Assembly (NCBI RefSeq): GCF_017573545.1
Contig: NZ_JAGEOK010000023.1
Coordinates: forward strand, 1-64,000
Reading direction: 5' to 3'
From: Actinomadura nitritigenes
GTDB taxonomy: Bacteria > Actinomycetota > Actinomycetes > Streptosporangiales > Streptosporangiaceae
DNA length: 64,000 bases
A program made the translations under genes and the position numbers. The notes beneath the pieces were generated by a model, which made no database searches, was not told where the DNA came from, and saw nothing but the letters and a program-made list of their open reading frames with translations. Positions 15,344-23,129 of the stretch are shown here, piece after piece (positions within the stretch are counted from its first letter, which is position 1; every line of letters starts with the position of its first letter).

Positions 15344-16756
15344 ATGAGATCACCGACCGACACCAGCGCCCAGACCGCCACCGAGAGCACCGGGCCCGCG
15401 CCGGTCCCCCGCCGCGGCGCGATGCTCGCCATCCTGTGCGCCGGGATGTTCCTGGTACTGCTGGACGTGACGATCGTCAACGTCGCCCTCCCCGGCATCG
15501 GCCGCGCGCTCGGAACCGGACTGCCCGGGCTGCAGGGAGTCGTCGACGGGTACGCCGTCGCGATCGCCGGGCTGCTGCTCGGCGGCGGCGCGCTCGGCGA
15601 CCGGATCGGGCACCGCCGGATGCTGCTGGCGGGGCTCGGGCTGTTCGGGATCGCGTCGCTGGCCTGCGGCTCCGCGCCCGGCCCCGGCCCGCTGATCGCG
15701 GCGCGGGTCGTCCAGGGCGCGGGCGCGGCGCTGCTGCTGCCCGGCAGCCTCGCGGTCATCACCGCGGCGTACCCGGGCCGCGCGGAGCAGGCCCGCGCGC
15801 TCGGGGTGTGGGCGGGCATCTCCTCCACGGCGCTGCCCGCCGGGCCGCTGCTGGGCGGCGCGCTGGTCGACTCCGCCGGCTGGCGGTGGATCTTCCTGCT
15901 GAACGTACCGATCGTCGCCGCCGCCATCGCCGGGGTGCTCGCCGTCGTCCGGGAGCCGCGCCGGGAGCGCCCGGAAGGCGCCCGCCCTCCGCTGGACCGG
16001 GCCGGGATGGCGCTGGCGCCGCTCACCCTCGGCGGGCTGGTGTGGACGGTCATCGCCGCGGGCCACGGCCACCTCGAGGAGACGGTGCTGACGGCGGCCG
16101 TCACGATCGCCGCGGCGGCCGCGTTCGTGTGGGCCGAGCGCCGCGCGGCGGCGCCGATGGTGCCGGGAGGGCTGCTGCGCGCGCCCGCGTTCCTCGGCGC
16201 CAACGGCATCGCGCTGGCGATGAACCTGGTCACCAACGGCGTGCTGTTCGTCGCGACGCTCAAGCTGCAGCAGGCCGAGCACCATTCGGCGTTCACCGCG
16301 GGGGTGCTGCTGATGCCGATGGCGGTGCCGCTGGCGCTGCTGGCGCCGGTCAGCGGCCGGCTCACCGCCCGGTTCGGCACCCGCCTCCCGCTCGGCGCCG
16401 GAACGGCGCTGGCCGCCGCCGGATGCCTCAGCCTGCTGCGGGTCGGCGCCGGCACCCCCTACCCGGTGCTGCTGCCGACGCTGCTGGCCATCGGGATCGG
16501 CGACGGCCTGATCGTGACGGCCGTGGTCGCCGGGGCGATGCGCGCCGTCCCGCCCGCGCACGCCGGACTGGCGGGCGGGTTCAACAACACCGCCCGGCAG
16601 GTCGGGACGGCCCTCGGCGTCGCGGTGTACGGGGCGGTCGCCGGCCCGGCGCTCGACGCGGCGCGCTTCACGGCGGGCCTGCACGCGCTGGCGTGGGTGA
16701 GCGTCGGGCTGTGGCTCGCCGCGTTCGCGCTCACCGGGATCGTCCCGAACCGCTGA
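15344..16756 (+). CDS. MFS multidrug transporter, DHA2 (EmrB/QacA) type
   Basis: 470 residues with about 13-14 hydrophobic segments and the DHA2 signature LDVTIVNVALPGIGRAL in TM1; motif A (GDRIGHRRMLLAG) follows TM2 and the antiporter motif region GPLLGGALVDSAGWRWIF lies in TM5/6. A proton-driven drug exporter in the inner membrane. It follows the virginiamycin lyase gene in the same direction and probably belongs to the same TetR-controlled transcript, giving degradation plus efflux. Confidence 0.9.
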   Translation: MRSPTDTSAQTATESTGPAPVPRRGAMLAILCAGMFLVLLDVTIVNVALPGIGRALGTGLPGLQGVVDGYAVAIAGLLLGGGALGDRIGHRRMLLAGLGLFGIASLACGSAPGPGPLIAARVVQGAGAALLLPGSLAVITAAYPGRAEQARALGVWAGISSTALPAGPLLGGALVDSAGWRWIFLLNVPIVAAAIAGVLAVVREPRRERPEGARPPLDRAGMALAPLTLGGLVWTVIAAGHGHLEETVLTAAVTIAAAAAFVWAERRAAAPMVPGGLLRAPAFLGANGIALAMNLVTNGVLFVATLKLQQAEHHSAFTAGVLLMPMAVPLALLAPVSGRLTARFGTRLPLGAGTALAAAGCLSLLRVGAGTPYPVLLPTLLAIGIGDGLIVTAVVAGAMRAVPPAHAGLAGGFNNTARQVGTALGVAVYGAVAGPALDAARFTAGLHALAWVSVGLWLAAFALTGIVPNR

Positions 16757-16799
16757 AATTCGGTTGGCACGGCCGGACGGGTCCGTTAGAACGGTCGGC

Positions 16800-17588
16800 A
16801 TGCTCCGCAAATACCCCCGCACCCGGCACATCGAGGGCTCCCGGCTGCAGCCGGGGGACCACGACCTGGCCGCGCGGCCGTTCTCGGCGATCGCCGGGCG
16901 GTACCTGGTGGTGGAGGAGAAGCTGGACGGCGCCAACTGCGGCATCAGCTTCTCCTCCGACGGGGAGCTGCGGTTGCAGAGCCGCGGCCACTACCTGACC
17001 GGCGGGCCCCGCGAGCGGCAGTTCGGGCCGCTGAAGGCGTGGGCCGCGTCCGTCCAGCACGTCCTGCGGGAAGGCCTCGGCGACCGGTACGTGATGTACG
17101 GGGAATGGCTGTACGCCAAGCACACCGTCTTCTACGACGCTCTCCCCCACTACTTCTGCGAGTTCGACGTCCTCGACCGGCGCGACGGGACGTTCCTGTC
17201 GACCGCGCGCCGCCGCGAGCTGCTGGCCGGGACGCCGGTGGTGTCGGTGCCCGTCCTGCACGAGGGGACGCTCCCGGACCTGGGCGCGCTGACCGCGTTC
17301 GTCGGCCCGTCGACCTGCCGCACCCCCGCCTGGCGGGACGCGCTGCGCGCGGCGGCGCAGGCGGGCGGCGCCGACCCGGACCGGGTCGCCGCCGAGACCG
17401 ACAAGTCCGACGAGATGGAGGGCCTCTACATCAAGGTGGAGGAGGACGGGGAGACGGTCGACCGCTACAAGTGGGTCCGGCCGGGCTTCCTGACCGCGAT
17501 CCTCGACTCGGGGACGCACTGGCAGGAGCGTCCGATCGTCGCCAACGGCCTGGCCGACCCGGAGGTGCTGTATGCGGGTGTTCGATGA
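16800..17588 (+). CDS. ATP-dependent RNA ligase
   Basis: 262 residues of the covalent nucleotidyltransferase superfamily (RNA_ligase, PF09414-like). All five motifs are visible: I with the lysine nucleophile K41 in EEKLDGANCG, Ia around LQSRGHYL, III YVMYGEWLYAKHTVFYDAL, IIIa HYFCEFDVLDR, IV EMEGLYIKVEE and V DRYKWVRPG. No C-terminal OB domain is present, so it resembles compact RNA ligases more than DNA ligases. The ATG at 16800 follows a TAGAAC element by seven bases. It overlaps the HD-Pnk gene by 17 bp, indicating coupled expression of end healing and sealing. Confidence 0.85.
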   Translation: MLRKYPRTRHIEGSRLQPGDHDLAARPFSAIAGRYLVVEEKLDGANCGISFSSDGELRLQSRGHYLTGGPRERQFGPLKAWAASVQHVLREGLGDRYVMYGEWLYAKHTVFYDALPHYFCEFDVLDRRDGTFLSTARRRELLAGTPVVSVPVLHEGTLPDLGALTAFVGPSTCRTPAWRDALRAAAQAGGADPDRVAAETDKSDEMEGLYIKVEEDGETVDRYKWVRPGFLTAILDSGTHWQERPIVANGLADPEVLYAGVR

Positions 17589-18696
17589 CCTGTGCCCGGC
17601 GCCGCCGCACTGGGACGTCCGGTGGGACGACATCCGCGAGGCGTTCGGGTGGGTGCGCGAGATGGCGGGCGTCCCGCAGGACGCGGTGTTCCACGGCGAG
17701 GGCGACGTCGAGGTCCACACCCGGATGGCGTGCGAGGCGCTCGCGGCCCTGCCGCAGTGGCGGGCGCGCCCGGCCGCCGAGCGGGTGCGGCTGTTCGCGA
17801 CGGTGCTGATGCACGACATCGCCAAGCCGCACTGCACCCGCACCGAGGACGACGGCCGGATCAGCGCGCGCGGCCATTCGCGCCGCGGCGACCTGATGGT
17901 GCGGCGGATCCTGTGGGAGATGGGCGCGCCGGTCGCGTGGCGCGAGCACGTCGCCGCGCTGATCCGCCACCACCAGGTGCCGTTCTGGGCGCTGGAGCGC
18001 CCCGACCTGCAGAAGATCGCGTTCCGGGTGAGCCTGCTGGCCCGCAACGACGACCTGGTGCTGCTGGCGTCGGCCGACATCCTCGGCCGGATCTGCCCCG
18101 ACACCGACGAGCTGCTGGACAACGTCGCCCTGTACGGGGAGTACTGCGCCGAGCAGCGGTGCCTGGACGCTCCGCGGGCGTTCCCGTCCGACCACGCGCG
18201 GTTCTGGTACTTCCGCAAGGACGATCGCGACCCCGACTACGCCGCCTACGACGACACCCGCTGCACGGTGACGGTGCTGTCGGGGTTGCCGGGCGTCGGC
18301 AAGGACCACTGGATCGCCGCGAACCGCCCGGACGTGCCGGTGGTGAGCCTGGACCGTCTTCGCACCGAGATGGGGGTCTCCCCCGCCGGTGACCAGCACG
18401 CGGTCGTCGCCGCCGCGCACGAGCTGGCCCGCGGGCATCTGCGCGCCGGCCGGTCGTTCGTGTGGAACGCCACGAACGTGTCGCGGACGCAGCGCGAGCA
18501 GTGCACCGGTCTCATCGCCGGCTACCAGGGCCGGGTGGAGCTGGTGGCGCTGGAGGCGCCCCCGGCGGTGCTGCGCGACCGCAACCGCGGCCGGACCGCG
18601 CCGGTTCCGGACGCCGTCATCGACCGGCTCGTCCGCCGCTGGGAGACGCCCGATCCGACCGAGGGCCACCGCGTCGACTGGCTGAGCACGGCCTGA
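17572..18696 (+). CDS. HD-Pnk: HD phosphoesterase fused to polynucleotide 5'-kinase
   Basis: 374 residues. The N-terminal HD domain (about 35-200) has H49, the H81-D82 pair in LMHDIAKPHC, H102 and H133/H134, suited to remove 3'-phosphate or 2',3'-cyclic phosphate ends. The C-terminal kinase domain has P-loop SGLPGVGKD (237-245), the D261-x-x-R region in VVSLDRLR and the WNATNVSR element, as in T4-Pnkp-like kinases. The same architecture was characterised in Runella slithyformis HD-Pnk. The gene overlaps the RNA ligase, so together they could heal and seal cleaved RNA. Both catalytic sites look complete. Confidence 0.87.
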   Translation: MRVFDDLCPAPPHWDVRWDDIREAFGWVREMAGVPQDAVFHGEGDVEVHTRMACEALAALPQWRARPAAERVRLFATVLMHDIAKPHCTRTEDDGRISARGHSRRGDLMVRRILWEMGAPVAWREHVAALIRHHQVPFWALERPDLQKIAFRVSLLARNDDLVLLASADILGRICPDTDELLDNVALYGEYCAEQRCLDAPRAFPSDHARFWYFRKDDRDPDYAAYDDTRCTVTVLSGLPGVGKDHWIAANRPDVPVVSLDRLRTEMGVSPAGDQHAVVAAAHELARGHLRAGRSFVWNATNVSRTQREQCTGLIAGYQGRVELVALEAPPAVLRDRNRGRTAPVPDAVIDRLVRRWETPDPTEGHRVDWLSTA

Positions 18697-18700
18697 CCAA

Positions 18701-18706
18701 TAGAGT
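18701..18706 (+). promoter_or_regulatory. TAGAGT -10 element, leaderless promoter of S51 gene
   Basis: TAGAGT lies six bases before the GTG of the S51 peptidase gene, the spacing expected for leaderless actinomycete mRNAs. The gene may therefore have its own promoter even though it follows HD-Pnk by only 16 bp. Confidence 0.5.
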
Positions 18707-18712
18707 TCTCGG

Positions 18713-19363
18713 GTGCGCTTGTATCTGTCGTCCTTCCGGCTGGGCGGGCATGCCGACCGGCTGCTCGCCCTGCTGCGGGCACCGGCGGGGGCCGGGGCCG
18801 CGGTGATCGCCAATGCTCTGGACGCGGAGTCCGAGGACGACCGGCGGGGCGGGGTCCGGAGCGAGGTCGCCGCTTTGACCTCGCTGGGGCTGCGCCCGAC
18901 CGAGATCGACCTGCGGCGGTACTTCGGCCGCCCCGCCTGTGACGTCGCGGCGGAGCTGGCGCGCTTCCCGCTGGTGTGGGCGCGGGGCGGCAACGCGTTC
19001 GTGCTGCGCCACGCGCTGGCCCGCAGCGGCGCCGACGCCGCGCTCACCGGCCTGCTCGGCCGCGACGCGCTCGTGTACGCCGGGTACAGCGCGGGCGGCT
19101 GCGTGCTGGCGCCGAGCCTGCGCGGCCTGGAGGCGTGCGACGACCCGGACGCCGTGACCCGCGTCCACGGGGACCCGCCGGTCTGGGACGGCTTGGGCGT
19201 CCTCGATCACGCGCTGGTCCCCCACGTCGACTCCCCGGGCCACCCGGAGTCGGCGGTCCTGACGGCCGTCGCCGCCCGCTACCGCAGCGAAGGCGTCCCG
19301 CATCGGCCGCTGCGCGACGGGCAGGTCCTGCTGGTCGACGGCCCGGAGTCGCGGGTGCTGTGA
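18713..19363 (+). CDS. Peptidase S51-like protein (peptidase E/cyanophycinase family)
   Basis: 216 residues of the class I glutamine amidotransferase-like fold. The nucleophile elbow is YAGYSAGGC (S126), and LVPHVDSPGHPES supplies the histidine region; WARGGNAFVLRH matches the family's glycine-rich loop. Peptidase E cleaves Asp-X dipeptides, but actinomycete relatives are mostly uncharacterised. It follows HD-Pnk by 16 bp in the same direction but has a leaderless-type promoter of its own, so a link to RNA repair is only a positional suggestion. Confidence 0.8.
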   Translation: MRLYLSSFRLGGHADRLLALLRAPAGAGAAVIANALDAESEDDRRGGVRSEVAALTSLGLRPTEIDLRRYFGRPACDVAAELARFPLVWARGGNAFVLRHALARSGADAALTGLLGRDALVYAGYSAGGCVLAPSLRGLEACDDPDAVTRVHGDPPVWDGLGVLDHALVPHVDSPGHPESAVLTAVAARYRSEGVPHRPLRDGQVLLVDGPESRVL

Positions 19364-19376
19364 CCCCGGGAGGGGC

Positions 19377-19402
19377 GGGCCGCCGGGCGGCGCCGGCGGC
19401 CC
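19377..19402. terminator. Bidirectional hairpin between convergent genes
   Basis: GGGCCGCCGG and CCGGCGGCCC form a perfect 10-bp stem with a six-base loop, lying between the S51 peptidase stop and the end of the convergent sialidase-like gene. Confidence 0.6.
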
Positions 19403-19408
19403 CCTCGC

Positions 19409-20977
19409 TCAGTGCTGGGTGCGGTGGGCGTTCAGATGGCGGGCGGCGGTGAGGTGCGGGGCGGGGCCCGCCGGCGCCGGAGCGGCCGGTGCCGGGGCGG
19501 CGCCGAAGATGCCGGTGAACAGGTCGGTGCTGTTGGTCGCGGGGCCGGTGTCGTTGGTCTCGATCACCGCCGGCTGGAACCCGTGCCCGGTGGCCGCGAC
19601 GCTCTCGTAGTCGCCGAGGAAGTGGCCCCACCCCGCGTACGGCGCCTTCAGCCAGTCGAAGACGCGGGAGATGCGGCGCTCGGACGGCCGGTTCTCGCCG
19701 CCGCGCGGGAAGGTGGCGTACCACATGGCGGTGGGCAACGTGCTGGTGTCGCCGGGGCGCAGGTAGCGCAGGTCGTAGTAGGTGATGGCGACCGTTCCGC
19801 GGGCGTCCACCGCGATGGACGGGGTGAAGGCGGGCGCCGTGGGCGCCCGGTTGACGCGCACCGGACCCGACCAGGTGCGGCCCCCGTCGGTGGAGTGGAC
19901 GAGCTGGATCTGGTCGTAGGAGCCGGTGGGGTCGGCTCCCTCGAACGTCGCGTACAGCTCGCCGGTCACCGGGTCGACGGCGGCGCTGATGAGGTTGGCG
20001 CCGCCGCGCAGCGCCTTGGACGGGTCGTCGGGGGCGTTGGGGTCGACCTCCGGCACGGAGGTGTCGGGGGCGATCGTGACGGGGGCGCTCCAGGTGCGGC
20101 CCTGGTCCTTGGAGGTGACCACGGCGAAGTGCAGGTCGACCGGCTCGGTGGCGCTGACGTCGCTGTAGGTCTGCCATTCGAAGAAGTCGTACAGGACGTC
20201 GCGGCGGGCGTCGGCGACGATGACGTTGCCGATGGTCTGCGAGTTGGGGACCGCGCCGGTGTCCACGAACGGGTGCGGGGGCGTCCAGGTGCGGCCGTGG
20301 TCGCGAGTGATGGCGATGTAGGAGGGGCCGGTGTAGTGGGCGCCGGGTCCGGTGGTGACCTGGTCGATGCGGTCCCAGACCTGGTAGGCGGTACCGGGGT
20401 GGCGCGGGTCGGCGGTGACGGAGTTCTTGTCGTCGACGATGGACGGGTCGGTGTCGTCGATGAGCTGGGTGGTGTGGGTCCAGGTGCGTCCGCCGTCGTA
20501 GGAGGTGGCGGCGCCGACGCCGTTGCGGGGCGTGCTCACGTCGAAGTCCAGGCCGCTGGCGTAGGCGACGCCGTCGGGGCCGAAGTCCACCCAGGCGTCG
20601 GAGGCCCGTTCGTAGTCCAGGCCGCCGGGGGCGCACTTGCTGAACGGCAGCGTGGTCTTGGTGAAGTGCCGTCCGTCGCGGCTGTAGGAGGCGGCGACGC
20701 CTTTGGCGCCGCCGTCGGACCAGCGGTCCTGCTGGTAGACGGCGATGACGCGGCCGGGTCTGTGCCGGTCGGCGGCGATCCACGGTTCCACTTCGGCGCC
20801 CGGGTAGACCGTGCCGTTCGGGCTGGCGCCGGCGGTGCAGGCGGCGTAGGGGTCGCCGGGCGAGATCGGGTGGACGGGCTGCGCGGCCGGGCCGGGCGCC
20901 GCGTGCGCCGCGGGCGCGGTGGCGAGGGCGGAGCCGAGCAGCAGCGCGGCGGCGGCGATCGTTGTGCGGGTCGTCAT
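19409..20977 (-). CDS. Secreted sialidase-like (BNR/Asp-box) protein
   Basis: 522 residues with a signal peptide (about 1-26, ending AHA). Four Asp-box motifs of the S-x-D-x-G-x-x-W type are visible: SYDGGRTWT, TRDHGRTWT, SKDQGRTWS and STDGGRTWS, marking a six-bladed sialidase-type propeller. The catalytic arginine triad of true exo-sialidases cannot be assigned by eye, so it may be a glycan-binding or other hydrolytic propeller. The C-terminal tail is a Pro/Ala linker with no further domain. Extracellular; monocistronic, with GGGGGAGCTCC upstream of the ATG. Confidence 0.8.
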   Translation of the reverse strand: MTTRTTIAAAALLLGSALATAPAAHAAPGPAAQPVHPISPGDPYAACTAGASPNGTVYPGAEVEPWIAADRHRPGRVIAVYQQDRWSDGGAKGVAASYSRDGRHFTKTTLPFSKCAPGGLDYERASDAWVDFGPDGVAYASGLDFDVSTPRNGVGAATSYDGGRTWTHTTQLIDDTDPSIVDDKNSVTADPRHPGTAYQVWDRIDQVTTGPGAHYTGPSYIAITRDHGRTWTPPHPFVDTGAVPNSQTIGNVIVADARRDVLYDFFEWQTYSDVSATEPVDLHFAVVTSKDQGRTWSAPVTIAPDTSVPEVDPNAPDDPSKALRGGANLISAAVDPVTGELYATFEGADPTGSYDQIQLVHSTDGGRTWSGPVRVNRAPTAPAFTPSIAVDARGTVAITYYDLRYLRPGDTSTLPTAMWYATFPRGGENRPSERRISRVFDWLKAPYAGWGHFLGDYESVAATGHGFQPAVIETNDTGPATNSTDLFTGIFGAAPAPAAPAPAGPAPHLTAARHLNAHRTQH

Positions 20978-21323
20978 CGGGGGGAGCTCCTCGGGGGTGA
21001 GTGGAGCCGGAAGGAGGGGGTGAGTATCTGCTCGTCGTCGGGCGGGACGGGCGCTGGGAGCAACGCCCGCGCGGAACGTAGATCCACATCAGCGGACCCA
21101 CAAGACCCGATGGCCGACCCCGGACACTCACGCCGGGTCCGGAACCGGCCAGGCGGGCACAAGCGGGCGCAGCGCCGGCGGTGACCGCCCCCTGGCCGCG
21201 GTCGGCGGCCCCTGCCCGGCGCGACCCTGCCAGGGCGTTCATGATGTGGCGGTTCGTCAGAGGTCATCCGTATCGCGAACGCCGATCTTGACATGTGAGA
21301 CGCCGAAGAGGGAGGCTCGACCC
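20978..21323. other. 346-bp divergent intergenic region
   Basis: It separates the minus-strand sialidase-like gene from the plus-strand SDR gene. I see no convincing ORF, RNA gene or strong palindrome. A TTGACA hexamer occurs at about 21288-21293, close to the SDR start, but no matching -10 element stands out. Confidence 0.4.
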
Positions 21324-22115
21324 GTGTCCGATCATGGAACCGGTCCCGGCCGGAAGCCCGGCGGGGAACCGGTCGCGCTCGTCACCGGGGCGGGCTCGGG
21401 CATCGGCGCCGCCGTCGCCGTCGCCCTGCTGGACCGCGGCTGGCGGGTGGCCCTGGCCGGGCGCCGCGCCGCCCGCCTCGCGGACACCGCCGCGCGCGCC
21501 CGCGACGCCGGGGACCGGGCGCTGCCCGTCCCCGCCGACGTCACCGACCCCGCGTCGGTCGAGGCGCTGTTCGGCGCCGTCGCCGAGCGGTGGGGACGGC
21601 TGGACCTCCTGGTCAACAACGCCGGGGTGTTCGGCGCGCCGCAGCCGGTCGAGGAGTTCTCGCACCGCGAGTGGCGGACCGTCCTCGACACCAACCTCAC
21701 CGGCGCGTTCCTGTGCGCCCAGCAGGCGTTCCGCATGATGAAGGAGCAGGACCCGCAGGGCGGCCGGATCATCAACAACGGGTCGCTGTCGGCGCACACC
21801 CCGCGCCCCCTGTCGGCCGCCTACACCGCCAGCAAGCACGCGATCACCGGCCTCACCAAGACGCTGTCGCTGGAGGGACGCCCCCACCGGATCGCGTGCG
21901 GGCAGATCGACGTCGGCAACGCCGCGACGGAGATGACCGGCCGGTTCGGGTCCGGCACCCTGCAGGCCGACGGGACGGTGAAGCCCGAACCGGTGATGGA
22001 CGTCCGGCACGTCGCCGACGCCGTGCTGTACATGGCGGGGCTGCCGCTGGAGGCCAACGTGCAGTTCATGACGGTGCTGGCCACCGCGATGCCCTCGTTC
22101 GTCGGCCGCGGCTAG
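21324..22115 (+). CDS. Short-chain dehydrogenase/reductase (classical SDR)
   Basis: 263 residues from the GTG at 21324, which has GAGGGAGG nine bases upstream; the longer reading is unsupported. Rossmann motif TGAGSGIGA, the NNAG motif, and the catalytic Ser (NNGSLSAHT) and Y-x-x-x-K (YTASKHA) are all present. NAD(P)-dependent oxidation or reduction of an alcohol or ketone; substrate unknown. Monocistronic in appearance, followed by a SigB-like promoter for the next operon. Confidence 0.9.
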   Translation: MSDHGTGPGRKPGGEPVALVTGAGSGIGAAVAVALLDRGWRVALAGRRAARLADTAARARDAGDRALPVPADVTDPASVEALFGAVAERWGRLDLLVNNAGVFGAPQPVEEFSHREWRTVLDTNLTGAFLCAQQAFRMMKEQDPQGGRIINNGSLSAHTPRPLSAAYTASKHAITGLTKTLSLEGRPHRIACGQIDVGNAATEMTGRFGSGTLQADGTVKPEPVMDVRHVADAVLYMAGLPLEANVQFMTVLATAMPSFVGRG

Positions 22116-22138
22116 GGGCCCGGCGCGCCGCGTCCCAC

Positions 22139-22162
22139 GTTTAGGTCCCCACCAGGGGGAAC
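22139..22162 (+). promoter_or_regulatory. SigB-like promoter (GTTT-N14-GGGAAC)
   Basis: GTTT at 22139-22142 and GGGAAC at 22157-22162 are 14 bp apart, close to the actinomycete general stress sigma consensus GNNT-N14-16-GGGTAY with one mismatch. It lies 52 bp before the Holin-X gene and would drive the Holin-X/DUF3618/YihY operon. Confidence 0.5.
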
Positions 22163-22213
22163 GGGTCTGCCGTCAGGCTTCGAATCGACGGCACGCGGAG
22201 GGGGCCTGAGGCC

Positions 22214-22702
22214 ATGAGCACCCTGCGGACACACGACGGCCGGAGCGCCGCCGAGATCACCGGGGCGTCCCGGCAGGACGCCGGACGCGCCCCCGCGGTC
22301 CTCAACGGGAACAGGAGCGAGGCCGGGACGGGCGAGCTCGTCCGGCAGGCGACGCAGCAGGTCTCGGAACTGATGCGGGCGGAACTGCGGCTCGCCGTGG
22401 CGGAACTGAAGGACAAGGGCCGGCACGCCGGCACCGGCGTCGGCATGTTCGGCGGCGCGGCGCTGGTCGGCCTGTACGGGGCGGCGGCGCTGCTCGTCGC
22501 CGTGATCGCCGCGATCGCGCTGGTGCTGCCGGTGTGGGCGTCGGCCCTCATCATCGGGGGCCTGCTGGTGGCGGTCGCGGGCGTGCTGGCGCTGCTCGGC
22601 AGGGCGCAGACCAAGCGGGCGACGCCCGCCAGACCCGAACGGGCGATGGACGAGGCGCGCATGACCGTCCACGACCTGAAGGAGAGGGCGACGCACCGAT
22701 GA
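22214..22702 (+). CDS. Actinobacterial Holin-X (phage holin superfamily III-like) membrane protein
   Basis: 162 residues: a polar N-terminus with an amphipathic segment (ELVRQATQQVSELMRAELRL), two close transmembrane helices (about 85-130, with LVGLYGAAALLVAVIAAIAL) and a charged tail. This matches PF07332/DUF1469-type proteins of actinomycete envelopes; despite the name they are not lysis genes. The stop overlaps the DUF3618 ATG in an ATGA arrangement, so these are coupled. Part of a stress-type membrane operon. Confidence 0.82.
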   Translation: MSTLRTHDGRSAAEITGASRQDAGRAPAVLNGNRSEAGTGELVRQATQQVSELMRAELRLAVAELKDKGRHAGTGVGMFGGAALVGLYGAAALLVAVIAAIALVLPVWASALIIGGLLVAVAGVLALLGRAQTKRATPARPERAMDEARMTVHDLKERATHR

Positions 22703-23115
22703 CCACCCAGGGCAGGCACGGCGCCGACGCCGGCACCGAGGAGCTGCGTCAGGAGGTCGACCGGGCCCGCCATGAGCTCGGGGAGACGGTCGAGGCGCTG
22801 GCGGCCAAGGCCGACGTCAAGGCCATGGCCCGCGACAGGGCCGACCAGGCCAAGGCGATGGCCCGCGAGCGCGCCCTGCGCGCCCGGCGGGCCGTCGCGT
22901 CCCGGCAGGCGCGGATCAGGGCCGCGCAGGGCGGCGCCGCCGTCGCCGCGGCGGGCGCCGCCGCGGCGCTGACGGTGTGGATGCGGCGCCGCCGCACCGC
23001 GCAGGCGCGGCTGCGCCGCCGGATCCGCAACGCACCGGTGCAGGTCCGGGTCCGGCGGGCGCAGCGCGCCCCGATCCGCCTGCGCCGGACCGGCCGCGGA
23101 CCGCTCAAACGCTGA
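22699..23115 (+). CDS. DUF3618 protein
   Basis: 138 residues. The N-terminal DUF3618 signature TEELRQEVDRARHELGETVE and EALAAKADVKAMARDRA is followed by a helical Arg/Ala-rich stretch, one hydrophobic segment (GGAAVAAAGAAAALTVWM) and a very basic tail (many Arg) that may face the nucleoid or phospholipids. Function unknown; regularly found next to Holin-X genes in actinomycetes. ATGA overlap with the upstream gene. Both are probably stress-envelope proteins. Confidence 0.82.
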   Translation: MTTQGRHGADAGTEELRQEVDRARHELGETVEALAAKADVKAMARDRADQAKAMARERALRARRAVASRQARIRAAQGGAAVAAAGAAAALTVWMRRRRTAQARLRRRIRNAPVQVRVRRAQRAPIRLRRTGRGPLKR

Positions 23116-23129
23116 GAGAGGACCCCGGA

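Noticed and set aside
22214..22702. Prophage holin
   Set aside because: The Holin-X name reflects a fold-level resemblance only; no phage structural or lysis genes are nearby and the gene is coupled to DUF3618.
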